From the NCBI GenBank assembly GCA_947475715.1, contig CANJNY010000033.1:1-42869 (forward strand): 42,869 bases of DNA. Direction: 5' to 3'. Position 1 is the first letter of the stretch. Every line of letters starts with the position of its first letter. Position numbers and translations under genes: made by a program. Below the pieces are notes generated by a model. The model saw only the letters and a list, made by a program, of their open reading frames with translations, ran no database searches and was not told the DNA's origin. Of the stretch, positions 7,336-15,611 are shown piece by piece. The stretch is from Prolixibacteraceae bacterium. GTDB taxonomy: Bacteria; Bacteroidota; Bacteroidia; Bacteroidales; Prolixibacteraceae.

Positions 7336-7686
7336 TGTATCAGGTTAGTTTAACAATATAGAAGAATTAACGATAAATTCAGGTGCCGAACTTTAAACCT
7401 TTAAGGGTCTATTAATCCGGATAAAGTTAACTAAAGTTTTGTAAAGTTGTTTAACAGTTTGTTGGTTTATTTAAAGTGAAGTATTTCAGCTGTTAATAAT
7501 TTATTTTTAATGGCCAGATCGAATACGCATGGATTTATTGTCATTTGGGTTTGTAATTCTACAAGCATGCTCATTGGATGCTATTGTTATAAATAGAGTG
7601 ATTTCAACACTTTGTTGGGCTTAGGATCCAACTGTTAAAGGATTATTTGTATTTTAGCGGTCAGAATTTGAGGCTAAATTTATCAT
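7336..7686. other. Long intergenic region between the acetyltransferase gene and ilvE
   Basis: This region separates divergent genes and must hold both promoters. A TATTTTAG at 7649-7656 resembles the -7 box with one mismatch. A 28-codon frame starting at 7510 is present, but I see no reason to call it a gene. Nothing else is recognised. Confidence 0.4.
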
Positions 7687-8700
7687 ATGGAAACAATAGA
7701 CTGGAAAAATCTTGGATTTGGGTACAGCAGAGCGGATTATATTGTTCGTAGTTGGTATCGAAATGGGCAATGGAGTGATATAGAGGTAACTACCGACGAG
7801 CATGTTTCAATGCATATTGGGGCAACATGCCTGCACTATGGACAAGAGTCATTCGAAGGCATTAAAGCATTCAGGGGTAAGGACGGTAAGATTCGTGTTT
7901 TCAGGATGGATGAGAATGCAAAGCGGATGCAACGTTCTGCTCAGGGAATTATGATGGCAGAAGTTCCAACCTCATTATTTACAGATGCTGTTCAAAAAGT
8001 TGTGCAACTCAATCAAGGATATGTACCCCCTTTCGAATCTGGTGCCTCCTTATATATTCGCCCGCTACTTATCGGGACAGGACCCCAGATTGGAGTTAAA
8101 CCCTCAGACGAATATTTATTTACAATAATCGTTATGCCTGTGGGACCCTATTTTAAAGAGGGGTTTAAGGCTACCGACCTGGTGATATACCGGGAATACG
8201 ATCGTGCAGCACCGCTGGGTACGGGCAAGATTAAAGTAGGTGGTAATTATGCCGCAAGTATGCTGGCCGGTCATCGGGCCCATCTGGAGGGATTCTCAGC
8301 GGTTTTATATCTTGATGCACGCGAAAAGAAATATATTGATGAGTGCGGACCGGCAAATTTCTTTGCAATCAAGGGGAATAGCTATATCACCCCGAAATCG
8401 GAATCCATCTTACCTTCAATCACCAATATGAGCTTACGGCAATTAGCTACCGATATGGGGATGAAGGTCGAAGAGCGTCAGGTAACCGTCGAAGAACTTT
8501 CAGAATTCGATGAAGTTGGTGCATGTGGAACAGCTGCAGTGATCTCACCAATCAAAAGAATTTTTGATGCGGATCAGGATAAAGAGTACCTTTTTGGATC
8601 AGAGCCAGGCAAGATTACCGTTCAGCTTTACGAAAAACTTCAGGGAATACAGTATGGCCTTGAACCTGATCCATATGGCTGGACTACCGTTATTGAGTAA
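7687..8700 (+). CDS. ilvE: Branched-chain amino acid aminotransferase
   Basis: IlvE is a fold-type IV PLP enzyme that interconverts Leu, Ile and Val with their 2-oxo acids using glutamate/2-oxoglutarate. The 337-residue length and order of motifs fit the group II bacterial enzyme: LHYGQESFEGIKAFRG, then SLYIRPLLIGTGPQIGV, then the PLP-lysine region GKIKVGGNYAAS, the DECGPANFF motif, and the cofactor-phosphate segment GACGTAAVISPI near residue 280. The ATG at 7687 gives the expected start. It stands alone; the stop codon is followed within 11 nt by a GC-rich heptad repeat (8711-8744). Confidence 0.97.
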   Translation: METIDWKNLGFGYSRADYIVRSWYRNGQWSDIEVTTDEHVSMHIGATCLHYGQESFEGIKAFRGKDGKIRVFRMDENAKRMQRSAQGIMMAEVPTSLFTDAVQKVVQLNQGYVPPFESGASLYIRPLLIGTGPQIGVKPSDEYLFTIIVMPVGPYFKEGFKATDLVIYREYDRAAPLGTGKIKVGGNYAASMLAGHRAHLEGFSAVLYLDAREKKYIDECGPANFFAIKGNSYITPKSESILPSITNMSLRQLATDMGMKVEERQVTVEELSEFDEVGACGTAAVISPIKRIFDADQDKEYLFGSEPGKITVQLYEKLQGIQYGLEPDPYGWTTVIE

Positions 8701-8710
8701 CTGAAAATCG

Positions 8711-8744
8711 GGCGACTGGCGACTGGCTGCTGGCTACTGGCAGC
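8711..8744 (+). repeat. Heptanucleotide (RCTGGCN) repeat after ilvE
   Basis: The stretch reads as consecutive 7-mers ACTGGCG, ACTGGCT, GCTGGCT and ACTGGCA. It is much richer in G and C than the neighbourhood. The same unit follows ychF, pepF and the sulfhydrylase gene. Confidence 0.8.
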
Positions 8745-8816
8745 AAGAGATTTGATTCGGTGATCAGATTTGGTTAACTGTATTCATAACCGGCGTTTTT
8801 TGCCATTCGCATCCCA

Positions 8817-9818
8817 TCAAATTGAGAGTTCAAGCATTCTAAGGATCGGGATTTTTGACTTTTCTAATATTAATGGATCAAGAATTATCTCGGGCCTTTC
8901 ATATTTAAGGGCCAGGTATAATTTCTGAATCGTATTCAATTTCATGAAACTGCAGTCATTACAGCCGCAGGTTGAATCGATTGACGGGGCAGGAATAAAT
9001 GTTTTTCCGGGGCAGTTCTTTTGCATCTGGTGAAGAATTCCACTTTCTGTCGCTACGATAAATTCAGTTGCACCATTATTTGCCACATAATTCAGTAATG
9101 CCGTTGTCGAACCAATGAAATCGGCTACCAACAGCACCTGTTGTTCACATTCGGGGTGGGCAATAAATAGGGCTTTGGGATGTTGATCCATTAATGTTAC
9201 GATCTTCTCGAGTGAATATTTCTCATGAACCATGCAGGCACCATCCCATAACACCATCTGGCGACCAGTCACCGAATTGATATAATTACCCAGGTTTTTA
9301 TCGGGTGCAAATATTAATGGTTGATCCTTTGGAAACGATTCAACAATTTTCATCGCATTGGAGGAGGTCACAATAACATCTGAGAGTGCCTTAATGTCTG
9401 CGGAACAATTAATATAAGATATAACCTTGTGGTCTGGATGTTGCGATTTAAATGCCTGAAACAGATCTGCTGGTGCCGATTCGGCAAGGGAACAGCCGGC
9501 GTTGAGATCCGGAACAATTACTTTTTTGCCTGGATTGAGAATTTTTGCAGTCTCTCCCATAAAATGAACTCCGACAAACAGAATCATATCAGCATCCGTT
9601 TTTTGGGCTTGCTGGGCAAGAGCCAGAGAGTCTCCAAGGAAATCAGAGATGTCCTGAAGTTCCGGAGTTATATAATAATGGCCCAGTATTACTGCGTTTT
9701 TTTCCTTTTTTATTTTTTGAATCTCCGCAACAAGATCCAATGCCGGTGCAATTGGCTTGTTGACATAGCCGTGAATTTTTATTAACTGATCGAAATCTTC
9801 CCTTAACATCGTAATCAT
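8817..9818 (-). CDS. nadA: Quinolinate synthase A
   Basis: NadA condenses iminoaspartate with dihydroxyacetone phosphate to quinolinate in NAD biosynthesis and carries a [4Fe-4S] cluster. The 333-residue protein shows VILGHYYITPELQDISDFLG near the N-terminus and the three expected cysteine sites: Cys109 (NAGCSLAES), Cys195 (GACMVHE) and the cluster CGCNDC at 284-289. HPEC at 221-224 and the Thr/Ser-rich ATESGI segment also fit. The start could be the ATG at 9818 or the one at 9809. No nadB or nadC is in the window, so the pathway is completed elsewhere. Confidence 0.97.
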   Translation of the reverse strand: MITMLREDFDQLIKIHGYVNKPIAPALDLVAEIQKIKKEKNAVILGHYYITPELQDISDFLGDSLALAQQAQKTDADMILFVGVHFMGETAKILNPGKKVIVPDLNAGCSLAESAPADLFQAFKSQHPDHKVISYINCSADIKALSDVIVTSSNAMKIVESFPKDQPLIFAPDKNLGNYINSVTGRQMVLWDGACMVHEKYSLEKIVTLMDQHPKALFIAHPECEQQVLLVADFIGSTTALLNYVANNGATEFIVATESGILHQMQKNCPGKTFIPAPSIDSTCGCNDCSFMKLNTIQKLYLALKYERPEIILDPLILEKSKIPILRMLELSI

Positions 9819-9982
9819 ATTTTAACAACGGGTACAAAAATACGAATTCAATCCAAACTTTTGCACCTGGTGGTGTATCCTTTAATGAATCGGAGGTTCA
9901 GTTTATCGGTTATTTCGTGTTGGTTTTCTTGTTCAGAATGGGGGTGCACGCTTTTATGCCGATGTATTTTGGGAATATTCCC

Positions 9983-9990
9983 TAACTTTG
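9983..9990 (+). promoter_or_regulatory. Candidate -7 box for hisS
   Basis: TAACTTTG matches TAnnTTTG and lies 22 nt before the hisS ATG, which would leave a very short leader. No T-box or other leader structure is visible in the 194-nt gap. Confidence 0.45.
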
Positions 9991-10012
9991 CAGCTCAAAA
10001 TATAACATACCA

Positions 10013-11380
10013 ATGGCACAGAAACCATCAATACCCAAAGGAACCAGAGACTTCTCTCCCAATGAAATGGCAAGGAGAAATTATATATTCGATACCGTAA
10101 AGCGGGTTTTCCAAATCTATGGATTCCAGCAAATTGAGACTCCTGCGATGGAGAATCTTTCTACGTTGATGGGTAAATATGGCGAGGAGGGTGATAAGCT
10201 TTTATTTAAGATCCTGAACTCCGGAGACTACCTTTCAGGTGTCGATTCCGGTGAATTAGTGCAACAAAACAGCTCAAAACTTACAACAAAGATTTCGGAA
10301 AAAGGACTTCGTTACGATCTGACAGTTCCTTTTGCCAGGTATGTTGTTCAAAATCAAAATGATATTGTTTTTCCTTTTCGTCGTTTCCAGATTCAGCCGG
10401 TCTGGCGTGCCGATAGGCCTCAAAAGGGACGTTACCGCGAATTTTACCAGTGTGATGTCGATATTATTGGTTCTGATTCGTTGCTCAATGAGGTTGAGCT
10501 AATTCAGATTGTTGACCAGATTTATTGTAATCTTGGCTTGAGGGTCGTTGTAAAGATTAATAATCGTAAAATTCTTGCGGGGATTGCTGAAACCATCGGT
10601 GAGGCTGACCGGATTATTGATATTACTGTTGCTATTGACAAGCTGGATAAGATAGGAATAGAGAAAGTGAATGAAGAGTTACTTCAAAGAGGGGTCGCCT
10701 CTGAAGCGATCCATAAACTTCAACCCATAATAAATCTTAGTGGCGATAATGTTGAGAAATTAAATCAGATTGAAACGGTTATCGCTAACTCTGCCATTGG
10801 GGTTAAAGGGATAGCGGAGATGCGTTTAATCTTTGATTATCTGGCATCCATGAAAATTGAAGCTGAAGTAGAACTCGATTTAACCCTCGCCAGAGGACTT
10901 AATTATTATACCGGAGCAATTTTTGAAGTAAAATCGAAGGATGTTGAAATAGGTTCTATAACAGGAGGTGGCAGATATGATGATCTCACAGGAATTTTCG
11001 GACTCTCGGGTGTTTCAGGTGTCGGGATCTCGTTTGGTGCAGACCGTATTTATGATGTGATGTCTCAACTTGATCTCTTTCCAAAGGATGCAGTTTCCGC
11101 CTCCCGGGTGATGTTTGTTAATTTTGGGGATAAAGAGGAAAAATATTGCCTTCCGATTTTGGCCACTTTAAGAAAAGAAGGAATCAGTAGTGAAATCTAT
11201 CCCGATTCTGATAAAATGAAGAAGCAGATGAATTATGCCAATCGTAAAGGGATAAAATTTGTGGCTTTGGCAGGAGAATCAGAAATTGAAAAAGGGATGA
11301 TTAATCTGAAGAACATGGAGTCCGGTGAACAGGTGCTTGTTGCTACCGATGAAATGGTCGTTTTACTTAAGGGTTATTGA
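10013..11380 (+). CDS. hisS: Histidyl-tRNA synthetase
   Basis: HisRS charges tRNA-His. The 455-residue protein begins [20 protein letters not shown]. Class II motif 2 appears as [20 protein letters not shown], with [12 protein letters not shown] beyond. The histidine-specific loops are [15 protein letters not shown] and [10 protein letters not shown], and motif 3 is [14 protein letters not shown]. The anticodon-binding domain occupies about residues 365-455. The ATG at 10013 is chosen because the family starts with a short PKG-type sequence. The gene is monocistronic; the 3' side carries a 16-bp tandem repeat. Confidence 0.98.
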   Translation: MAQKPSIPKGTRDFSPNEMARRNYIFDTVKRVFQIYGFQQIETPAMENLSTLMGKYGEEGDKLLFKILNSGDYLSGVDSGELVQQNSSKLTTKISEKGLRYDLTVPFARYVVQNQNDIVFPFRRFQIQPVWRADRPQKGRYREFYQCDVDIIGSDSLLNEVELIQIVDQIYCNLGLRVVVKINNRKILAGIAETIGEADRIIDITVAIDKLDKIGIEKVNEELLQRGVASEAIHKLQPIINLSGDNVEKLNQIETVIANSAIGVKGIAEMRLIFDYLASMKIEAEVELDLTLARGLNYYTGAIFEVKSKDVEIGSITGGGRYDDLTGIFGLSGVSGVGISFGADRIYDVMSQLDLFPKDAVSASRVMFVNFGDKEEKYCLPILATLRKEGISSEIYPDSDKMKKQMNYANRKGIKFVALAGESEIEKGMINLKNMESGEQVLVATDEMVVLLKGY

Positions 11381-11383
11381 TTC

Positions 11384-11435
11384 GGTAATTTGACTATTTG
11401 GTAACTAGACTTTGAGGCAATTGGACTATGAGGCA
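11384..11435 (+). repeat. 16-bp tandem repeat after hisS
   Basis: Three tandem 16-mers, GGTAATTTGACTATTT, GGTAACTAGACTTTGA and GGCAATTGGACTATGA, are followed by GGCA. They begin four nucleotides after the hisS stop codon. Units share the frame GGYAAYTDGACTWTKA. Confidence 0.8.
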
Positions 11436-11512
11436 TGGATCTTAAGATTTATAATAGTTGAAAGGATGTAAATAATTGTCTGTTAGTCCAATACGCTGAC
11501 GGCTAATACACT

Positions 11513-11558
11513 AAAAAAAGAGGCTGTCACTAAATCAATGATTTAGGACAACCTCTTT
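11513..11558 (-). terminator. Intrinsic terminator of the sigma/anti-sigma/Spy-like operon
   Basis: On the minus strand AAAGAGG...CCTCTTT with inner pairing of TGTC/GACA and AAATC/GATTT forms a long stem with an ATT loop, followed by a U-run (A-run 11513-11519). It lies 50 nt after the stop at 11608, beyond a C-poor TTTAG-rich tract. Confidence 0.8.
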
Positions 11559-11607
11559 ACCAAAACTACTAAACTAAACTACTACTTAAACTAAACACTT
11601 GTCGAAT

Positions 11608-12075
11608 CTATTTTGTCTCAATCTCTTTTTTATCCTGTTGACTCTTACGAAATTCCCGCATTAAGGTGGTTCTGAATTTTCCTTCTGCCAGATAAAGTTT
11701 AACCACTTTTTCTGCAGGAAGAACATTCAGGAGTTTTAAATTGTACTCTTCAATTAATTTACCCTCTTTGGAATGCATTGATGCCATCTCAACAGCCAAC
11801 TTCCTAAATTCGGTTTCGCTCATTCCTGGTTTAAGCTGTTCACAGTTCCCTTCAAGTTCCCGTTTATGATCCATAATAAGAAACCGCTGTTTGTCAAGTT
11901 CATTATAAATTGGCCAGAATTTTTCGGCTTCCTGCGAAGTGAGGCCAATTTGTTCGGTCAGAAAGGCAATTTTTTTTGTTTTAATTGCCTCAAGTGTCTG
12001 AGGATCAAAATGACGTTGTGCCATTGCTGTAATTGAAAAGATTCCCAGAATTATTAATAAGATCTTGGTTTTCAT
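11608..12075 (-). CDS. Periplasmic Spy/CpxP-like protein
   Basis: The 155-residue protein has a signal peptide (MKTKILLIILGIFSITAMAQ, residues 1-20) and a helical, charged body. The segment KTKKIAFLTEQIGLTSQEAE (about 33-52), then FWPIYNELDKQR, is the LTxxQ-type motif of the Spy/CpxP group, periplasmic chaperone-like sensors of envelope stress. In Bacteroidota such proteins often lie behind an ECF sigma factor and its antagonist, as here: 16 nt separate it from the anti-sigma-like gene. This suggests it is an effector or feedback component of that sigma regulon. It could also be an uncharacterised helical protein without chaperone activity. Confidence 0.75.
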   Translation of the reverse strand: MKTKILLIILGIFSITAMAQRHFDPQTLEAIKTKKIAFLTEQIGLTSQEAEKFWPIYNELDKQRFLIMDHKRELEGNCEQLKPGMSETEFRKLAVEMASMHSKEGKLIEEYNLKLLNVLPAEKVVKLYLAEGKFRTTLMREFRKSQQDKKEIETK

Positions 12076-12091
12076 AAATTTGAATCTCTAT

Positions 12092-12574
12092 TTAATTGTT
12101 TGCCGCAATTTCGTAGTCATTGTAATTGGCTGCGATAAAGTCAGCAAGATTTTCCGAAGATAAAGTTCCAGACTCTGTCTGTTCCATATCTGAAAAAGCA
12201 GACATAAATTGCTCCTCAGAGAAATTGGAGATCAGAGCCCGTGGGATTGAACCCGCTGAATCGAAAGAATCAATATCAGATTTATAATGAACTATATTCC
12301 TGCTCTCTGCCAGATAGTACTTCCGGTAAGGGATATAGAGCACTAAAAGGATCAGTACAAAACTTGCTGCCATGGTAAGAAAGGGCTTCAAGATGATGTA
12401 CAACGATTTCTTTTCATTTACCTCTTGCTCTTTTCTGATCCTGACCTCAAGTCGTTCAGCAAAGTTTTCAAAGTAGTTTTCAGGGACCCGGAAAGGATTA
12501 TCTCTCTTATTGCCACTGAACCTGGTTTCAATATCGTTATCTTTTATTTTCATTTTCTTACGACTTTTAGACAT
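12092..12574 (-). CDS. Probable anti-sigma factor (single-span membrane protein)
   Basis: The product of about 160 residues has a basic cytoplasmic N-terminus with the motif NPFRVPENYFENF, which is frequent in Bacteroidota membrane proteins encoded after ECF sigma factors. A single membrane helix (FLTMAASFVLILLVLYIPY, about residues 64-82) and an acidic periplasmic tail follow. The start is uncertain: ATG at 12574 (MSKSRKKMKIKD) or at 12553 (MKIKD) are both plausible, and a TTG at 12586 is less likely. It lies 21 nt after the sigma gene. No ZAS zinc motif is visible, so the call rests on topology and gene order. Confidence 0.65.
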   Translation of the reverse strand: MSKSRKKMKIKDNDIETRFSGNKRDNPFRVPENYFENFAERLEVRIRKEQEVNEKKSLYIILKPFLTMAASFVLILLVLYIPYRKYYLAESRNIVHYKSDIDSFDSAGSIPRALISNFSEEQFMSAFSDMEQTESGTLSSENLADFIAANYNDYEIAANN

Positions 12575-12595
12575 GAATAATCGCAAAAGGTTTAA

Positions 12596-13153
12596 TTACC
12601 TGGTATGATCTTCTTTTAAAAACTCTTCTATTTTTTTAACTGCAAAGTGATAGGAGGCCTTCAAGGCTCCGACTGAAGTATTTAGTACTTTCGAAATCTG
12701 TTCATATTTCATTTCATCAAAGTATTTCATGTTGAAAACGATTCGCTGTTTATTGGGAAGCTGAAGTATGGCTAATTGAAATTTTCGCTCAATCTCATCT
12801 CCTTCAAAATATACATCCGATTCAAGTGACTCTGCAAGATATTGGTTGCTCATCTCGCTCATCGATGAAGTGGAATGTTTCCGCTCTTTTTGAAGATGGG
12901 TTAACGACTCATTGGTTGCGATTTTAAACAACCAGGTGAACAGGGAGGAGTCTTCTCTGAATCCATCAACATTGTTCCATACCTTGATAAAAACATTCTG
13001 CAGAATATCATCGGTGTCATCATGATTAATCACAATTTTGCGGATATGCCAATAGAGCCTTTGCTGGTAAGTGTTTACCAGAATTTGAAATGCCTGTTCT
13101 CTGCCGTTTTCAGATTTAAGACCGGCAATAAGATCCTTTTCGTTTAACTCCAT
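12596..13153 (-). CDS. ECF-type RNA polymerase sigma factor
   Basis: The 185-residue protein is a two-domain sigma-70 ECF factor. Region 2 is seen as DDTDDILQNVFIKVWNNVDG followed by SLFTWLFKIATNESLTHLQK. Region 4 is LPNKQRIVFNMKYFDEMKYE followed by QISKVLNTSVGALKASYHFA, a helix-turn-helix. It heads a three-gene operon with the probable anti-sigma and the Spy-like protein, pointing to an envelope-stress regulon. ECF factors commonly activate their own operon; I could not identify the -35/-10 pair. Confidence 0.93.
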   Translation of the reverse strand: MELNEKDLIAGLKSENGREQAFQILVNTYQQRLYWHIRKIVINHDDTDDILQNVFIKVWNNVDGFREDSSLFTWLFKIATNESLTHLQKERKHSTSSMSEMSNQYLAESLESDVYFEGDEIERKFQLAILQLPNKQRIVFNMKYFDEMKYEQISKVLNTSVGALKASYHFAVKKIEEFLKEDHTR

Positions 13154-13218
13154 GATCTGCGATCACCGTTGTTAGATTTAATGATTCTCAGACTCGGTTT
13201 TCTACAAAAGGTTTAATG

Positions 13219-14016
13219 TTAAAAAAGAACACCAATTCTAATTCCTGTTGTTAATGCCAACCGAAAACCGGGAACTCCGCCTACAAAGGCATAATGCCAT
13301 ACAACATTTTGTTTGGGGTCTCCAACGCCATAACCAAGCCCGGCAAACCAATCAATTAAGTAACGGTCACTAAAAACCCATTGCTTACCCATGTTTAGCA
13401 TTAATGCAAATATTGTATTGGTCACTTTGGGGCCACCGGAATTTGTAAATCCCATTTCTGAATTTATGCTATAATTCGAAAATGAAATCTCAGGCCTTAT
13501 ATAACCTCCTTTAAGTATGTGGTCAAAACGGGTACCTTTATTATAAAAATCAGGACTTTTAATGAATTTATAGCCAAATTTAAGATATAATCCGGCAGCT
13601 TTATTACCTCCTAAATCCGTTCCTAAACCTATAATCCCCAAAGTTGCTTCAATGCTACTCCCTGGTTTGAGACTGTGTTCAAAAGTGAAATTTGTAGCTC
13701 CGAATAAGGGGGATAAAAACCCCACTTTAAATCCATTTTTATGCTGATTGTTATATTGGGCCAAATCGAACATCGAATTTTTAATAATCAGTTCCTTGCC
13801 ATCACTAAAGACAATCCGGTTGATTTTATTTTTATCGATCCCAAAAATTACATCCTCTTTAAACTCCTTTTGCGTGTATTTTACCTCATCATCACCAATC
13901 TCCTTGATCTTACAGGTGATTGTATCATTGTTTATTTTGATAATCCGGTCCTGGGTAAACCCGAAAAAAGAGAATAGGCTAAAAGCCAAAATTAAATAAT
14001 ATTTGGTTCTCATCAT
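13219..14016 (-). CDS. Exported protein of unknown function, probably outer-membrane barrel
   Basis: The 265-residue product has a signal peptide (YYLILAFSLFSFFGFTQD, cleavage near residue 22). Next comes a short domain with the pattern INNDTITCKIKEIGDDEVKY, often found in Bacteroidota exported proteins, and IVFSDGKELI. The rest (about 90-265) alternates polar and hydrophobic residues with many Gly and aromatic positions and ends in GIRIGVLF with a terminal Phe, the signature of an outer-membrane beta-barrel. Two ATGs (14016 and 14013) are possible starts. I see no operon partner: the sigma gene begins 65 nt downstream on the same strand. No specific function is assigned. Confidence 0.7.
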   Translation of the reverse strand: MMRTKYYLILAFSLFSFFGFTQDRIIKINNDTITCKIKEIGDDEVKYTQKEFKEDVIFGIDKNKINRIVFSDGKELIIKNSMFDLAQYNNQHKNGFKVGFLSPLFGATNFTFEHSLKPGSSIEATLGIIGLGTDLGGNKAAGLYLKFGYKFIKSPDFYNKGTRFDHILKGGYIRPEISFSNYSINSEMGFTNSGGPKVTNTIFALMLNMGKQWVFSDRYLIDWFAGLGYGVGDPKQNVVWHYAFVGGVPGFRLALTTGIRIGVLF

Positions 14017-14227
14017 ATTAATTTTAGATTGTATGTTCTGTTAGTTATTTGATTATAAGAAAATTAAAGATGGTATGATTGAGCAGAAGCACTTCCGGAA
14101 TTTAATTAATTCCATGGTCAGTTTTAAATTCAGCTTTGGGTTAACAAGAAAATGGTCAAAATACGTTACTGTAATCTTATAAAGTAGCAGTTGTATCAGT
14201 TAAGTTTTAATTGTCAGCTAAAATAGT

Positions 14228-14235
14228 AATTTTGC
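14228..14235 (+). promoter_or_regulatory. Candidate -7 box for ychF
   Basis: TAATTTTG matches TAnnTTTG and lies 25 nt before the ychF ATG. A T-rich GTTTTAATTG stands roughly where the -33 box should be. Confidence 0.4.
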
Positions 14236-14260
14236 CGAACTAAAATATACAGAATATATA

Positions 14261-15361
14261 ATGGCTTTACAGTGTGGCATCGTCGGGCTTCCCAATGTTG
14301 GAAAATCGACACTTTTTAATTGTTTGTCGAATGCAAAGGCGCAGGCTGCAAACTTCCCCTTTTGTACTATAGAACCCAATGTTGGTGTAATTACTGTACC
14401 TGATAAAAGGCTCATACAACTGGCGGAGATAGATAAACCTAAACGGATAATTCCAACAACTGTTGAGATTGTGGATATTGCCGGATTAGTAAAAGGGGCA
14501 AGTAAAGGGGAAGGACTTGGGAATCAGTTTCTAGCCAATATCCGTGAAGTTGATGCCATAATCCATGTAATCCGCTGTTTCGAAAATGAAAATATTATCC
14601 ATGTTGATGGCTCAATTAACCCGGTCAGGGATAAAGAGGTTATTGATATTGAGTTACAATTAAAAGATCTTGAAACTGTTGAGTCTCGGATTGCAAAACT
14701 TCAGAAGCAGGCAAAGGTAGGAAATGATAAGATTGCTCAAAAAACGGTCGCAACAGCAGAACGGATCAGATCGGTATTGCTGACCGGCAAAAGTGCCCGC
14801 ACCGTTGTGTTAACCGAAGATGAAGAGTCGCTGATTCACGATTTCTTTTTACTGACAAAAAAGCCGGTTTTGTATGTTTGCAATGTTGATGAGGCCTCGG
14901 CATCAAAAGGGAATAAATTTACACAACAACTTTCTGTTGCAATTGCAGACGAGAATGCAGAAATCCTGATTATTGCAGCGGCCACAGAGGCTGATATCGC
15001 AAGCTTGGAGGATTATGAGGAGAAACAACTCTTTCTCGAGGATCTGGGACTTGATGAACCCGGAGTAAATAAACTGATTCATTCGGCTTATAAATTACTT
15101 AATCTGCAGACCTATTTTACTACAGGTGAAATTGAGACCAGGGCATGGACATTTATTAAAGGAATCAAGGCACCTCAGGCGGCAGGAATCATTCACAGCG
15201 ATTTCGAAAAAGGATTTATTCGTGCCGAAGTAATTAAATTTGATGACTATATGAGACTTGGATCTGAATCTGCCTGCCGCGATGCGGGAAAAATAGCCAT
15301 TGAAGGTAAGGAGTATATTGTTCAGGATGCCGATATTATGCACTTTAGGTTTAATGTCTAA
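14261..15361 (+). CDS. ychF: Redox-regulated ATPase YchF
   Basis: YchF is an Obg-like P-loop NTPase that associates with ribosomes and prefers ATP. The 366-residue protein has G1 GLPNVGKSTLFNCL (residues 8-21), DIAGLVKGASKGEGLGNQFL in the switch region, and the replacement of the GTPase NKxD motif by NVDE (YVCNVDEASA), which marks ATP specificity. The C-terminal TGS domain ends with the typical EGKEYIVQDADIMHFRFNV. It is monocistronic with a -7 box upstream and a perfect hairpin terminator downstream. Confidence 0.98.
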   Translation: MALQCGIVGLPNVGKSTLFNCLSNAKAQAANFPFCTIEPNVGVITVPDKRLIQLAEIDKPKRIIPTTVEIVDIAGLVKGASKGEGLGNQFLANIREVDAIIHVIRCFENENIIHVDGSINPVRDKEVIDIELQLKDLETVESRIAKLQKQAKVGNDKIAQKTVATAERIRSVLLTGKSARTVVLTEDEESLIHDFFLLTKKPVLYVCNVDEASASKGNKFTQQLSVAIADENAEILIIAAATEADIASLEDYEEKQLFLEDLGLDEPGVNKLIHSAYKLLNLQTYFTTGEIETRAWTFIKGIKAPQAAGIIHSDFEKGFIRAEVIKFDDYMRLGSESACRDAGKIAIEGKEYIVQDADIMHFRFNV

Positions 15362-15366
15362 AACGG

Positions 15367-15394
15367 AAGCAGGCAACTGGCACCTTGCAGCTTG
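15367..15394 (+). repeat. Degenerate heptad repeat after ychF
   Basis: Immediately after the ychF stop the DNA reads GCAGGCA, ACTGGCA, CCTTGCA and GCTTGTA, four consecutive 7-mers of the RCTGGCN family, with decay in the outer copies. Confidence 0.6.
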
Positions 15395-15439
15395 TAAATT
15401 TCAGAACAAAAAGAATCTGTCAGGTCAGGGGTAACATTT

Positions 15440-15477
15440 AAAAAAGTTTAATGAAAATATTTTCATTAAACTTTTTT
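15440..15477 (+). terminator. Perfect palindromic terminator between ychF and pepF
   Basis: AAGTTTAATGAAAAT is followed directly by its reverse complement ATTTTCATTAAACTT and a T-run. An A-run precedes the left arm, so it can act as a terminator on both strands for the convergent genes ychF and pepF. Confidence 0.85.
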
Positions 15478-15550
15478 TATGTTAGAAAAACTCAGCCTTC
15501 TTATTGAACAATGGTTACCCTTTCCTGGGATTTTTTCTAATCGCATTTTG

Positions 15551-15603
15551 CCCCATCGCCAATTAACGAGTGCCCATCGCCAGTCACCAGCCGCCAGCCG
15601 CAG
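15551..15603 (-). repeat. Heptad repeat after pepF (minus strand)
   Basis: Read on the minus strand, straight after the pepF stop, the 7-mers are GCTGGCG, GCTGGTG, ACTGGCG, ATGGGCA, CTCGTTA, ATTGGCG and ATGGGGC. The unit is RCTGGCN, in sense orientation with respect to pepF, as in the other copies. Confidence 0.7.
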
Positions 15604-15611
15604 ATAAATAG

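Noticed and set aside
7510-7596. 28-codon frame before ilvE as a leader peptide
   Set aside because: It lacks a run of Leu, Ile or Val codons and no attenuator stem follows it.
9819-10012. T-box or leader before hisS
   Set aside because: No T-box sequence or specifier stem is seen; only a -7 box close to the start.
15418-15525. Extended imperfect inverted repeat around the ychF terminator (GGGGTAACATT with AATGGTTACCC)
   Set aside because: The outer arms are asymmetrically placed around the perfect hairpin and carry mismatches; probably coincidence, not a MITE.
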